A program made the position numbers and the translations under genes. Under the pieces are notes generated by a model that was given only the letters and a program-made list of their open reading frames with translations, did not search any database and was not told the DNA's origin. DNA of 64,000 bases from JBKQHQ01 sp052148715 (GTDB lineage Bacteria > Pseudomonadota > Alphaproteobacteria > Rhizobiales > Xanthobacteraceae): NCBI GenBank assembly GCA_052148715.1, contig JBKQHQ010000246.1, forward strand, positions 47,926 through 111,925, given 5' to 3'. Below, one piece after another: positions 9,035-18,061 of the stretch (its first letter is position 1; each line of letters opens with the position of its first letter).

Positions 9035-9826
9035 ATGATTCAGAAGAGTCTGAGTTGTCTTGGATACAAACTAGCTCGAATAGACGCAGCACAATCGCGC
9101 TTTATTCCAAGGCGAGCGCATTTTGACGGTGGCGCGGTTCAGTTCGACTACTGGATTACCAAACCCATTTATGAGGAGTGGTACGATTCAAGAGGATGGG
9201 CTGAGAGCGCCGAGTTCGAGCAACTTTCCAAGCTTACAAAAGCTGGGGACTATGTTCTTGAACTTGGATGCAATATTGGTTTCACGACAATGATATTGTC
9301 TCGTCTAGTTGGGGAACGCGGTAGGGTGGTCGGCGTCGACATGAATCCTCGGAATATAATCGTTGCGCAAAGCAACGTGTTCCTTAACAAGGCCGTTAAT
9401 GTCCACCTCGTGCATGCGGCGGTCGGAGCGTCAATCGGCGAGATTGGATTCGCAGACGAAGAGAACGGCTATGTGTCCGAGGAGTCGCCGGCAAAGGTGC
9501 AAATGACAACGTGTGATCAGCTTGACAAGGAATGGGGGCCTTTCAACATAGTGAAAATTGACGTTGAGGGCTACGAAGGTGCCGTCTTAACAGGAGCCGA
9601 GAGGCTCCTTGCCCGAACGCCAAAGATAGCAATTGAACTGCATGGTCAGCAGTTGGTGCGGTACGGTGCGACGGTTGAGGGCATCATGCAGCTTTTGGAC
9701 GGGCGACGATATGCAGGTAAAATGTTCACCCGACCCAATTTTAACCTACTCAAAGATTTTGAGCCGGAACAAATCGATGATGATCTAATCACAAATGTAT
9801 TTCTCGAGCCGAAGCGTGCTTCGTAG
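9035..9826 (+). CDS. FkbM-family SAM methyltransferase
   Basis: The 263-residue protein has SAM-binding motif I YVLELGCNIGFTTMIL, the post-I acidic residue in VVGVDMNP and the FkbM signature NIVKIDVEGYEGAVL. The ATG at 9035 is chosen because everything upstream in the frame overlaps the GT2 relic and shows no family similarity. It has lower G+C than the surrounding GT4 genes and no strong ribosome binding site. A sugar O-methyltransferase role fits the locus. It stands alone among relics and may be expressed by read-through. Confidence 0.8.
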   Translation: MIQKSLSCLGYKLARIDAAQSRFIPRRAHFDGGAVQFDYWITKPIYEEWYDSRGWAESAEFEQLSKLTKAGDYVLELGCNIGFTTMILSRLVGERGRVVGVDMNPRNIIVAQSNVFLNKAVNVHLVHAAVGASIGEIGFADEENGYVSEESPAKVQMTTCDQLDKEWGPFNIVKIDVEGYEGAVLTGAERLLARTPKIAIELHGQQLVRYGATVEGIMQLLDGRRYAGKMFTRPNFNLLKDFEPEQIDDDLITNVFLEPKRAS

Positions 9827-9855
9827 ACGATAGCTCTATTTCTGGGTGCCATCAG

Positions 9856-9879
9856 TTCGACCCTTCGACCCTTCGACCC
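9856..9879 (+). repeat. Three tandem copies of an 8-bp unit
   Basis: The unit TTCGACCC occurs three times in a row, followed by TTCACGGG, just after the FkbM methyltransferase gene. It is a short slippage-type tandem array outside any gene. No function is suggested. Confidence 0.7.
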
Positions 9880-9929
9880 TTCACGGGACTAAACGTTGAA
9901 TCGTGCGTCGCTCGGCTGGCCTAGTGGCC

Positions 9930-10070
9930 GGAGCTCATAGGGTGTTGCGGTTTGCATGAGCTGCCGGTGTCGCCAGGACGCAAAACGGGATCGCCGCGAA
10001 CGATCGAAAACGACAACGCGCCGCGGTCATGACGGGTCGCGTTGGCTGAGAATCAGCGCCGGCGATCGAT
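9930..10070 (+). pseudogene. Relic of the 5' end of a GT2 gene
   Basis: The stretch translates as LIGCCGLHELPVSPGRKTG followed by SPRTIEN and so on. This aligns with the N-terminus of the GT2 at 13679 (LMTCCRLHELPAPPAGKTG, WPWTIES), and the nucleotides match in blocks over about 140 bases (for example GGAGCTCAT and GTGTTGC). The start codon and GT-A domain are lost. It shows that the segment before the truncated ATPase was once a copy of a glycosyltransferase gene. Confidence 0.65.
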
Positions 10071-10178
10071 TTGCGAAAGCGCGCGGCCGCGCTCGGCGAT
10101 CGCGGCGTCACGCTGCGCGCGCCGCCGCGTAAAGAGGAAGCGGAATTTTCGGATGGCGTTAATCCGAAGGCTGAATTC

Positions 10179-10850
10179 ATGATCGACACCGTCGTGACCG
10201 TCGAAAACGTGTCGAAGCATTATTTGGTTGGACATCAATCGGCGCACCGCGAGCGTTATGTAACGCTCCGTGATATTGTCGGACGCGAGGTACGCAATTT
10301 CACACGTAAGGCCTTGGACGTGGCTCGCGGACAGCAGATCGTCCAGGGCGACGAGATCGAGGAGTTCTGGGCGCTTAAAGACATAAGCTTCGAAGTCAAG
10401 CGCGGCAAGGTTGTGGGTATCATCGGCCGCAACGGTGCAGGCAAGAGCACGCTGCTTAAGATACTTAGCCGAATAACGGAGCCGAGCACGGGCCGGGCGC
10501 GCATTCGAGGGCGCGTAGCCAGTTTGCTTGAAGTGGGCACCGGTTTTCACTCCGAGCTAACTGGTCGCGAGAACATTTTCCCAAATGGTGCAATCCTCAG
10601 CATGACGCGCGTGGAAGTAAGACGCAAGTTCGATGAGATTGTGGCGTTTGCCGAGGTTGAAAAGTTTCTTGACATGCCGGTGAAGCGCTATTCGTCGGGT
10701 ATGTATGTGCGCTTAGCCTTCGCGGTAGCCGCAAATCTGGAGCCCGAGATTTTGATTGTCGACGAGGTCTTGGCGGTCGGTGGCGCCCAATTTCAGAATA
10801 AGTGTCCCGGCAAAATGCAATCTGCGGCCGCGCACGAAGGACGTACATGA
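10179..10850 (+). pseudogene. wzt: Truncated Wzt-like export ATPase
   Basis: This 223-residue frame is nearly collinear with the complete ATPase at 60410-61705. Walker A is intact (GRNGAGKST, residues 83-91), as are the YSSGM signature (171-175) and Walker B (ILIVDE). The D-loop aspartate is lost (VGGA in place of VGDA). The protein stops at EGRT, immediately before the expected switch-histidine segment, and has no C-terminal glycan-recognition domain. Without the H-loop it should not hydrolyse ATP normally. It lies downstream of Wzm, so it is probably the original partner gene, now broken. Confidence 0.8.
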
Positions 10851-11075
10851 TGATCTTAGGCACTGAGGCCCTCAGTAAAAATCAGCCCCGCGAAAGGACG
10901 GCGAACCAGATCTCTTCTCGTGCTCCGGCAAGTAAGCCAATGGCTGCACAAACGGGCCAGGCCAGAACAAGTAATAAACGAATTAATTCCTTCAAACTAA
11001 CTACCAGAAGCACCGATTGACGAATGTGCCTGGAGATGCGGTGCTCTGGTGCGGTAGCCGGTTCGGCGGAGTGAT
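10851..11075. other. Intergenic stretch after the truncated ATPase
   Basis: These 225 bases replace the missing 3' half of the ATPase gene. On the minus strand a short hydrophobic frame (ELIRLLLVLAWPVCAAIGLL) could be the remains of a membrane protein gene, but it has no start, no family match I recognise and no neighbours on that strand. I see no promoter or terminator that I can support. Confidence 0.3.
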
Positions 11076-12347
11076 ATGTATCGGGCAGTAAATGCGGTAA
11101 AGGCAGGCCTGCTGAAGCTGGATCTTCGCGGCAGGCTTGACCGCGCTGGCATCGAGCGTTGGTTGGCGCCGCTCCGAACGCTGCGCCAAACGTGCGGCTG
11201 GCGGCCGGCACGCACCTTGCTCGGTCGGGCGCGCCGTATCCTTGTTATTCGTCCCGATGAAATCGGCGATGTGATCCTGACAAGCCCGTTTCTGCGCGAG
11301 TTGCGCCGCGCTGCGCCGCGAGCGTACATCACGCTGCTGGTGAAGGCGGAGTGTCGGGAGCTGGTCGAACATTGCCAATATGTAGACGCGGTTCATGGGC
11401 TCAATTTCGGCGGCGGCGGCGGCGGCGCCAGGCAACGCATGCGCTTGTGTTTAGCTGCCTGCCGGCTGCGGTGGAGCCGGTTACCCTGGCGCGGCTACGA
11501 TCTCGTGTTGCTTCCGCGCCGGGACGTGGATTGGTACAACTCGGAGCTTATTGGCCACCTGCTCGCCGGGCGCGGGGCGCTTGTGGTGCAGCGGGAGACG
11601 ATCGTCAAACGCTCTCGCCCTGTGCCGCCAGAACCGCGGGTTGTTTTCGAGACGCATTTCTGTGCGCAAATTGAACATGAAGTACTCCATCCCCTGCGGT
11701 TCCTTCGTTGGTGCGGAGCGGCGGATGCCACCGATCCCAGCCTCGAATTGTGGCTCACCGAGGCCGATCGTGCCTTTGCGGACGCTTGGCTTCGCCAGCA
11801 TCTGAAGCGGCGGGCGCCACTGATCGTCTTGCACCCGTCGGGCGGTCGCTCGTGGCTGAAGCAGTGGCCGGCCGCAAACTTCCGGGCGTTGCTAAACCAA
11901 CTGAAGGCGGAATTCTCTTGCGAGTTTTTGATAGTTGGTGGCGAGGGTGAAGGCTGGATCACCGATGAGTTCGCAAGCGAGGCGTGCGAACGCGTCGTGG
12001 TGGCGGTGGGTCAGTTCACGCTGCGCCGCCTTTCCGCCGTGCTGATGCAGGCCGCTCTTTTCGTGGGCGGCGATTCCGGGCCGATGCATCTCGCCGCGGC
12101 AGCCGGAACGCCCGTGATTGCCGTTTTTGGTCCGACCAGCCAGCTGCGTTTTCGACCGTGGGGCGGGGATTGCCGGGTCGTCTCCCAGCGGTACGCCTGC
12201 TCACCGGACGTGCTGGGTACTTTCGAAGATCGCTGCTCAACGTGTCTTTATCCGGAACCGCGTTGCCTGACGGAATTGTCCGTTACCTCGGTTCTGGCCG
12301 AGGCGCGCGCCATTCTGCTCCAAGCACCGTCTTTAGCGGCGCAATAG
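11076..12347 (+). CDS. Glycosyltransferase family 9 (heptosyltransferase-like)
   Basis: The 423-residue protein shows the GT9 pattern. The N-terminal donor segment is RILVIRPDEIGDVILTSPF. The conserved LHPSGGRSWLKQWPAANF substrate loop follows, then GGDSGPMHLAAAAGTPVIAVFGPT, the signature of ADP-heptose:LPS heptosyltransferases. GT9 members add heptoses to the LPS core, but relatives in polysaccharide loci use other donors. It starts a new transcription block after the relic region, with 110 bases to the next gene. Confidence 0.85.
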   Translation: MYRAVNAVKAGLLKLDLRGRLDRAGIERWLAPLRTLRQTCGWRPARTLLGRARRILVIRPDEIGDVILTSPFLRELRRAAPRAYITLLVKAECRELVEHCQYVDAVHGLNFGGGGGGARQRMRLCLAACRLRWSRLPWRGYDLVLLPRRDVDWYNSELIGHLLAGRGALVVQRETIVKRSRPVPPEPRVVFETHFCAQIEHEVLHPLRFLRWCGAADATDPSLELWLTEADRAFADAWLRQHLKRRAPLIVLHPSGGRSWLKQWPAANFRALLNQLKAEFSCEFLIVGGEGEGWITDEFASEACERVVVAVGQFTLRRLSAVLMQAALFVGGDSGPMHLAAAAGTPVIAVFGPTSQLRFRPWGGDCRVVSQRYACSPDVLGTFEDRCSTCLYPEPRCLTELSVTSVLAEARAILLQAPSLAAQ

Positions 12348-12457
12348 TGCGCGGCGGCACGCTAGGTTATCGGATCCCTCTGGCCCCTCGGTTGGGTCGC
12401 CCGCGCAAGCGGATTTCGGCACTCCGTTCAGAGAGGTGGCAGAAGAGAAATGACAGG

Positions 12458-13606
12458 ATGCGTCTGGGACTACTCACTACTCTTGCGACGAACATCGGTG
12501 ACGACTTCATTCGTGACGGGCTTCTTCACGTTGTCCGTGAATTGCTGCCGGAGTGTGGCCTTGAATATGTGGCGGTCTGCAAGCATGAGCCGCACAGCGT
12601 TTATCCGCTTTGGCATCCGCTCCGGGCTGTAGGCAATAATAGTTTTTGTCATCGAACAATACCGGGGCGGGTCCGCGGCCTGGCCGAAGATGTGTTGCCG
12701 TCGTTCGGATTCAGCCGTTTCGATGCTTGTGACCTCATCCTACAATGCGGGACGCCGGTCATCTGGGACGGTTGTCGCAATAGCGAATGGGGGCGTTTGA
12801 TATGGCATGACGTACTTGCGCGACTGGGCGGGAGCGGGAAGCCCATTCTGAACGTCGGCGGTGGCTCATGCTATCCTTGGACTAGGCAGCCGACGACCCT
12901 GGTCGGCAATGCTGATGAGCCTTTTGCTCGACTTATGCTCGACGCATGCCAGCTTACGACGGTCCGTGACAGGCTTGCCCGAGACATGTTCGCGTCGCTC
13001 GGGTACCAGGCACAGCATTTTTGTTGCCCCGCCATGCTTGTCGGGAAGACTTTGGTTGATCCCGCACGACCGTCTCGCAAGGTGGCGATTAATTACATGC
13101 ATGGCGGCGGTCACTACGGTTACGGCCAGGAGATCGATGCAGGGGCGTGGGAGAATACCTTGCGCCAGATGATTGCAAAGATACAAACGGTCGGCTGGCA
13201 GCCTATCTTCCTTGCGCATAACGAGGCCGAGTTGAAACTTGCTGCGCAAACGTGGCCGGAGCTGCCGCGTTCGCATCCAGCTAGTCAGCGTGAATATTTC
13301 AATCTCATACGGGACGCTGCTTTTGGCATATTCAACCGGATGCATGCCGCCGTGGCGGCTGCGGGTCTTGGTATTCCTTCCGTTTCAATTGGGACGGACA
13401 CCCGGAACTTAATGGTCGAAACTTTGGGTTTGCCGGTATTCTACGTTAAGGAGGCGACCGTCGACAATATTTCGGCGGCGGTCGATTCCCTGCTGCTTAA
13501 TCGCGATCGTGAGTCGGAACGGTTGCTTGCCTTGCGTGATGTCACGCGGGAGAACTATAAGAAATGCCTGCGGCCGTTCCTTGCACCTTTTGGAAGAAGC
13601 ACTTGA
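12458..13606 (+). CDS. Polysaccharide pyruvyltransferase-family protein
   Basis: The 382-residue protein has the family's opening TTLATNIGDDFIRDG, the central CGTPVIWDG and TVRDRLARD segments, and the C-terminal IFNRMHAAVAAAGLGIP motif, the R-x-H element of the pyruvyltransferase family. Such enzymes make ketal pyruvates on sugars from phosphoenolpyruvate, adding negative charge to the glycan. The ATG at 12458 is preceded by AGAGAAATGACAGG and begins the conserved domain at once; the long upstream extension in this frame runs through the GT9 gene and is not real. Confidence 0.75.
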   Translation: MRLGLLTTLATNIGDDFIRDGLLHVVRELLPECGLEYVAVCKHEPHSVYPLWHPLRAVGNNSFCHRTIPGRVRGLAEDVLPSFGFSRFDACDLILQCGTPVIWDGCRNSEWGRLIWHDVLARLGGSGKPILNVGGGSCYPWTRQPTTLVGNADEPFARLMLDACQLTTVRDRLARDMFASLGYQAQHFCCPAMLVGKTLVDPARPSRKVAINYMHGGGHYGYGQEIDAGAWENTLRQMIAKIQTVGWQPIFLAHNEAELKLAAQTWPELPRSHPASQREYFNLIRDAAFGIFNRMHAAVAAAGLGIPSVSIGTDTRNLMVETLGLPVFYVKEATVDNISAAVDSLLLNRDRESERLLALRDVTRENYKKCLRPFLAPFGRST

Positions 13607-13678
13607 TCGCCGGAAGTAGAGCCGACGTTTGATGATGAGCGACTTTCGCGACTCGGGCCGGCCTATAGGGTGGAGCTC

Positions 13679-14632
13679 ATGACGTGTTGCCGCTTGCACG
13701 AACTGCCAGCGCCGCCCGCAGGTAAGACAGGATGGCCTTGGACAATCGAGAGCAAAGGGGCGTCCCCGGTCATGACCAATGGGCTGCCGTGGCCGAAAAT
13801 CAGCATTGTAACGCCGAGCTACAATCAGGGTCCGTTCATCGAGGAAACAATCCGGTCGGTCCTTCTGCAGGGCTATCCGAATTTGGAGTACATTATCTTC
13901 GATGGCGGTAGCAAAGATGAGACGGTCGAGATCATTCGGAGGTACGATCGGTGGATTTCGTCCTGGACGAGCAAGCCCGATCGCGGTCAGGTCGATGCCT
14001 TGAACCGGGCGCTGCCGCAAACCACCGGCATTGTGATGAATTGGCTAAACTCGGACGATTTGTTGCTACCCGGAGCGCTTGTCGCAATCGCTGAGCTGTT
14101 CAGTTTGAACCCCGGCATCGATATGGTGTCCGGAGCGCGGCTGCAACGTTCCGCGCGGACGGGCACTGAGGTTGCCTGGGTACCCTGGCTGGACAAGTGG
14201 CCGCTGATTTCGGTCGGCTTTCCGCTTTTCCCGCAGGAGGCCACCTTTTTTTCCCGGAGGGTCTGGAGCGCCATTGGAAGCTTCGACGAGGGGCTGGACT
14301 ACGCGTTTGACGGGGCGTTTTTTTCCATGGCTACCGCGCGTGCGGAGATGATCGTGCTGACCGCGACGCCGCTTGGGGTAATGAACGCCTATCTCGAGCA
14401 AAAGTCGCTTCGAAAGGATGAAACGATGAAGCGAAACCAGGAAACGCTCCACGAATTGGTCGTTTCTAGATTGGCATGGTTTCACAAGCCGCTGGTACGG
14501 TTGTGCTATACGCGTTTTCGGATATATGGTGAGGCCCTTCTGCGATGTGCCGTATATCGCCGAGCGAAGTCGAAATTCCGGATTGGTGAATATGACTGGC
14601 GCGAGGACAAATGGGTTTTGGTTCCGCTTTAG
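13679..14632 (+). CDS. Glycosyltransferase family 2
   Basis: This enzyme of about 317 residues begins with a short preface containing PPAGKTGWPWT, which is common in this GT2 subfamily, then KISIVTPSYNQGPFIEETI and the acidic motif NWLNSDDLLLPG. An in-frame GTG at 13670 and an ATG at 13771 are alternatives; the ATG at 13679 keeps the conserved preface. A relic of the same N-terminus lies at 9930-10070. It is an inverting GT-A enzyme; its donor is unknown. Confidence 0.85.
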   Translation: MTCCRLHELPAPPAGKTGWPWTIESKGASPVMTNGLPWPKISIVTPSYNQGPFIEETIRSVLLQGYPNLEYIIFDGGSKDETVEIIRRYDRWISSWTSKPDRGQVDALNRALPQTTGIVMNWLNSDDLLLPGALVAIAELFSLNPGIDMVSGARLQRSARTGTEVAWVPWLDKWPLISVGFPLFPQEATFFSRRVWSAIGSFDEGLDYAFDGAFFSMATARAEMIVLTATPLGVMNAYLEQKSLRKDETMKRNQETLHELVVSRLAWFHKPLVRLCYTRFRIYGEALLRCAVYRRAKSKFRIGEYDWREDKWVLVPL

Positions 14633-14771
14633 TCTGGTCGAGCGTGAAATGAATGTGGAGTTCTCTCCCGCTCGAGCCGCTTCGCTGCTTTAGTCAGCCG
14701 CGCGATTGAGGCCGGTGCTGCTGCGATGTCTTTGACCCATGCATGCCCGCTGAAGCCGTTATAGTGCCGCG

Positions 14772-15779
14772 ATGCTGGTGAGCGTTGTCATTCCGGCGTT
14801 CAATGCGCAGGAGTGGCTACCGGAGACCCTTGGAAGCGTTCTCAAGCAGACCTACAAGGATCTAGAGATCGTCGTGATCGATGATGGATCAAGCGACGGT
14901 ACGGCGCAGGTTGCCGAGGCGGTCTTGCGGAGCGGCGAGGTTCCGTATCGGATCACGCGTCAAGCCAATATGGGCGTGAGCGCGGCGCGGAACCGCGGCT
15001 GGCGGAGCGCGCGAGGGCAGTGGGTTCAGTTCCTTGACGCCGATGATCTGCTCCACCCTCGAAAGATCGAGCTGCAGATGGCACTGAGCGAGGCGCAGGG
15101 GGCCGCTGACGTGATTTACTCGGATTGGCAGAAGCTGGTTCGCAAGGCGGCTACTTGGCAAGGTGAAGGCCAGGTTAGAGCACCCAACATCGGCAAACAT
15201 GCCTTAGCCGATATTCTTCTGGATGCGAATTTCCAGCAACTTGGAAGCCAGCTATTCAGGGTAAGGGTGTTGGAGGGCATCGGGGGGTTCGACGAGGCGC
15301 ATGACCTTGTTGAAGATGTTGAGCTGTGCATAAAGATAGCGCTGGCCGACGGCGTGTTCGTAAAGGCGCGGTCAAGCGGACCGGTTTTTTGGTATCGCGA
15401 TCGGCCTGGATCCCTCTCCAAGTCCAACCAACGGCAATTTGTCGAGGCGTGCATCAGAAATGCAAAGCTCGTGGAGCGGCATGTTCGGACGAGCGGAAGC
15501 GGCGATGCCAAGACCATCGACGCTATCGTCGACGTATACTACGGCGGCACCAGATATTTTGCCGATCACGATTGGAACCGGTTCGAGGAGATCGTGTGCG
15601 ATATCGAAGCGCTTCGACCAGGGTTCGTGCCGAAGGCGCCTGCGCGGCTGAAAATGCTCAGCCGCATAGCCGGCTATCGAGGGGCGGAGCGGCTGGCGGT
15701 CCTGTACCGAAGGAGCAAGAGTCTAGCGGGGAACTTGCGGCGGGATAGATCGAGCAAGGCCGGTGGATATTTGGGATAG
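14772..15779 (+). CDS. Glycosyltransferase family 2
   Basis: The 335-residue GT-A enzyme opens VSVVIPAFNAQEWLPETL, with VVIDDGSSDGTA as the UDP-binding loop and VQFLDADDLLHPRK as the metal-binding DxD-type motif. The C-terminal third is helical and variable, as in acceptor-specific GT2 enzymes. It is followed after 21 bases by a GT4 gene on the same strand, suggesting one operon running through to 22944. Confidence 0.87.
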   Translation: MLVSVVIPAFNAQEWLPETLGSVLKQTYKDLEIVVIDDGSSDGTAQVAEAVLRSGEVPYRITRQANMGVSAARNRGWRSARGQWVQFLDADDLLHPRKIELQMALSEAQGAADVIYSDWQKLVRKAATWQGEGQVRAPNIGKHALADILLDANFQQLGSQLFRVRVLEGIGGFDEAHDLVEDVELCIKIALADGVFVKARSSGPVFWYRDRPGSLSKSNQRQFVEACIRNAKLVERHVRTSGSGDAKTIDAIVDVYYGGTRYFADHDWNRFEEIVCDIEALRPGFVPKAPARLKMLSRIAGYRGAERLAVLYRRSKSLAGNLRRDRSSKAGGYLG

Positions 15780-15800
15780 CCCTGAGCGGCTGCCTGCCGG

Positions 15801-17144
15801 ATGAGGGTTCTACACGTTCCGTTCACGTTTGCCCCTGATCCGGTGGGTGGCACCGAGATCTATGTTGAAGCGTTGGCTCGAGACCTAGGAGCGTGTGGTA
15901 TCGAGGTCCTTGTAGCGGCTCCGTCCTGCAGCGGGACGGACGAGGTCTACGAGCACAACGGGTTGCGGGTGCGACGCTATCGCTCGGCACCCGAGAGCAA
16001 GCATATGTTGCGCGAGCTCTACGGCGGGGGCGATCCGGAAGCGAGCTCCGCTTTCGCCCGGATACTCGATGAGGAATCCCCCGATATCGTTCACCTTCAT
16101 GCCTTCACCCGGGCGGTTTCCGTGTTGCTCGTTCGGGCCGCCAAGCAGCGCGGGCTTCCTGTCGTTTTCACCTATCACACGCCGACGGTGTCTTGCGAGC
16201 GAGGCACTCTGATGCTTCGGGGCAAACAGGCATGCGACGGGGTGCTCTGGGTTCGGCGCTGCACGAGTTGTTCCCTCCAGGGCCGAGGCCTGCCGCATGC
16301 AGCCGCGACACTGCTGAGCTATGCACCTCGTCAGATTGCGGACCTGCTCGAGAAGGCGAATCTGAGCGGAGGCATATGGACGGTTTTGCGAATGCCTGAG
16401 CTCATCCGGGCGCGACAGGAAGCATTCCGGGCCCTGATGCGGGAGGTAGATGGGGTCGTGGCGCTGCGCGAATGGATCGGGACGCTCTTGGTGCGCAACG
16501 GAGTGCCAGGTTCAAAAATCACCGTCTCGCAACATGGGTTGCCGGACGACCGGGATACTCGGGGAGCGCTGATCGATGTCGCCGAGGCACCCCTGCGCGT
16601 CGCCTTTCTTGGACGCGCGGACAAGGTGAAGGGAGTAGACACCTTAATCGAGGCCGTGCGAGCGCGGCCGGGATTGAATATCGAGCTGGACCTCTATGGC
16701 GTAGCCCAGAGCGTAGCCGATCGGGGATATTGGACCGTGCTTCAATCCCTAGCCGCCAACGACCCGCGGATCACGTTCCGTCCGGCTGTCCCGCATGACC
16801 AGGTCGTCTCATTGCTAAGGCGCTATCACATTCTGGCAGTGCCGTCGCGGTGGATGGAGACCGGGCCGCTGGTAATTCTTGAATCGTTCGCGGCGGGCAC
16901 GCCGGTCATAGGTTCCAACCTGGGGGGCATCGCCGAGTGGGTTCGGCACGAGAAGAATGGGCTACTTGTGGAATTGGACGACGTTCGGAGTTGGGCCGAT
17001 GCTCTCAGTCGGTGTGCAGGGGATCGTCGCTTGCTTGCGACATTGCGGGAAGGGGTGATGCCTCCGCGCAGTATGGCGGACGTGGCCCGGGAAATGGCTC
17101 AGATGTACCGCAGCCATGTTAATTCCAAGGAGCATGCGCATTGA
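15801..17144 (+). CDS. Glycosyltransferase family 4
   Basis: The 447-residue GT-B enzyme opens MRVLHVPFTFAPDPVGGTEI, with the glycine-rich GGTEIYVE donor loop. A cysteine-rich insert near residues 132-157 (SCERGTLMLRGKQAC, then RRCTSC) resembles a metal-binding element seen in some GT4 enzymes. The C-terminal domain has AFLGRADKVKGVDTLIEAV and the motif ETGPLVILESFAAGTPVIGS. Its stop overlaps the TTG start of the following methyltransferase (TTGA). Confidence 0.87.
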   Translation: MRVLHVPFTFAPDPVGGTEIYVEALARDLGACGIEVLVAAPSCSGTDEVYEHNGLRVRRYRSAPESKHMLRELYGGGDPEASSAFARILDEESPDIVHLHAFTRAVSVLLVRAAKQRGLPVVFTYHTPTVSCERGTLMLRGKQACDGVLWVRRCTSCSLQGRGLPHAAATLLSYAPRQIADLLEKANLSGGIWTVLRMPELIRARQEAFRALMREVDGVVALREWIGTLLVRNGVPGSKITVSQHGLPDDRDTRGALIDVAEAPLRVAFLGRADKVKGVDTLIEAVRARPGLNIELDLYGVAQSVADRGYWTVLQSLAANDPRITFRPAVPHDQVVSLLRRYHILAVPSRWMETGPLVILESFAAGTPVIGSNLGGIAEWVRHEKNGLLVELDDVRSWADALSRCAGDRRLLATLREGVMPPRSMADVAREMAQMYRSHVNSKEHAH

Positions 17145-18061
17145 TCAAATACTCGGGCCCTGGACTTGAGCAGCTTGACGACAAAAAAGTGGAAAGTGGA
17201 GGCGGCGTCTTGGAACGGTCTTTCTTGGTCCGAATCTTCGGCTTCCGGGCCGCTCTCTTTCATGGTGATTGCCTGGTATGGGACCGATGGCGTTGGCTCG
17301 AGCGGCGGCTGCCGCCTACACGGGATGATCTCACATTAATCGACATTGGATGTGGCAACGGAGTTTTTACTATTGGCGGGGCGATCCGCGGCTACCATTC
17401 CGTCGGGTTGAGTTGGGATGAGCCGAATCAAACCCTCGCCGTCGAGCGAGCGAAGATTTGCCGGGCAGCTCACGTCGATTTCCCCATGTTGGATGTTCGT
17501 CAGCTCGGAAGCGAGAGGCAGTTCAACGGTAAGTTCAATGTCGGGCTTTGTCTCGAAACCGTAGAACACATACTTGATGACAAGAAACTGTTCACGGATA
17601 TCTTCAATTGCCTCAAGCCGGGCGGGTTTCTCTTATTGTCGACGCCATTCTATTTCTATAGGGCGATCGGCTCCGAGGATGACGGCCCATTCCCCGAAAG
17701 CGAAACGGGCGGGCATGTCAGGAGGGGGTACACGGCCTCGATGCTGATGGAGCTGTGCAGAGAATCCGGCTTCACGGTTGAAGAGATCAGCTCTTGCAGC
17801 GGATTTTTCAGCCAAAAGATCACCGCCTTGCTGCGGCTGTTCGACCGGGTGCACTTGTACCCGCTGGGTTGGCTGCTCATTTTGCCGCTTAGGATTCTGC
17901 CCCCGCTACTTGACCCGCTAGTGCGTCGATTGACCGGGTGGCCTGACTATTCGATCTGTTTGCTCGCATACAAGCCGCGCTGGTCCAAGCCGCGGGCGGA
18001 ACGTGAAGAGACTCCAAGGTCTGGGCGGAGGGAGGAAATTAGGTCTGGTCGGATGCCATGA
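17141..18061 (+). CDS. Class I SAM-dependent methyltransferase
   Basis: This 306-residue protein has motif I TLIDIGCGNGVFTIGGA, an acidic motif II region, and the CLETVEHILDD and LKPGGFLLLSTPF segments typical of the Methyltransf_11/25 type. The TTG start overlaps the preceding stop by four bases; no better start lies before motif I, so translational coupling probably compensates for the weak codon. The C-terminal hydrophobic LGWLLILPLRILPPLL stretch could associate with the membrane. The substrate is probably a sugar or lipid-linked intermediate. Confidence 0.8.
   Translation: MIKYSGPGLEQLDDKKVESGGGVLERSFLVRIFGFRAALFHGDCLVWDRWRWLERRLPPTRDDLTLIDIGCGNGVFTIGGAIRGYHSVGLSWDEPNQTLAVERAKICRAAHVDFPMLDVRQLGSERQFNGKFNVGLCLETVEHILDDKKLFTDIFNCLKPGGFLLLSTPFYFYRAIGSEDDGPFPESETGGHVRRGYTASMLMELCRESGFTVEEISSCSGFFSQKITALLRLFDRVHLYPLGWLLILPLRILPPLLDPLVRRLTGWPDYSICLLAYKPRWSKPRAEREETPRSGRREEIRSGRMP

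Noticed and set aside
11984..12457. 158-residue extension of the pyruvyltransferase-like frame
   Set aside because: It overlaps the GT9 gene and lacks similarity; the conserved domain starts at 12458.
13904..13912. Second GGCGGTAGC, matching part of the ops core
   Set aside because: It lies within the GT2 coding sequence (codons for GGS), lacks the following GTG and has no leader context.
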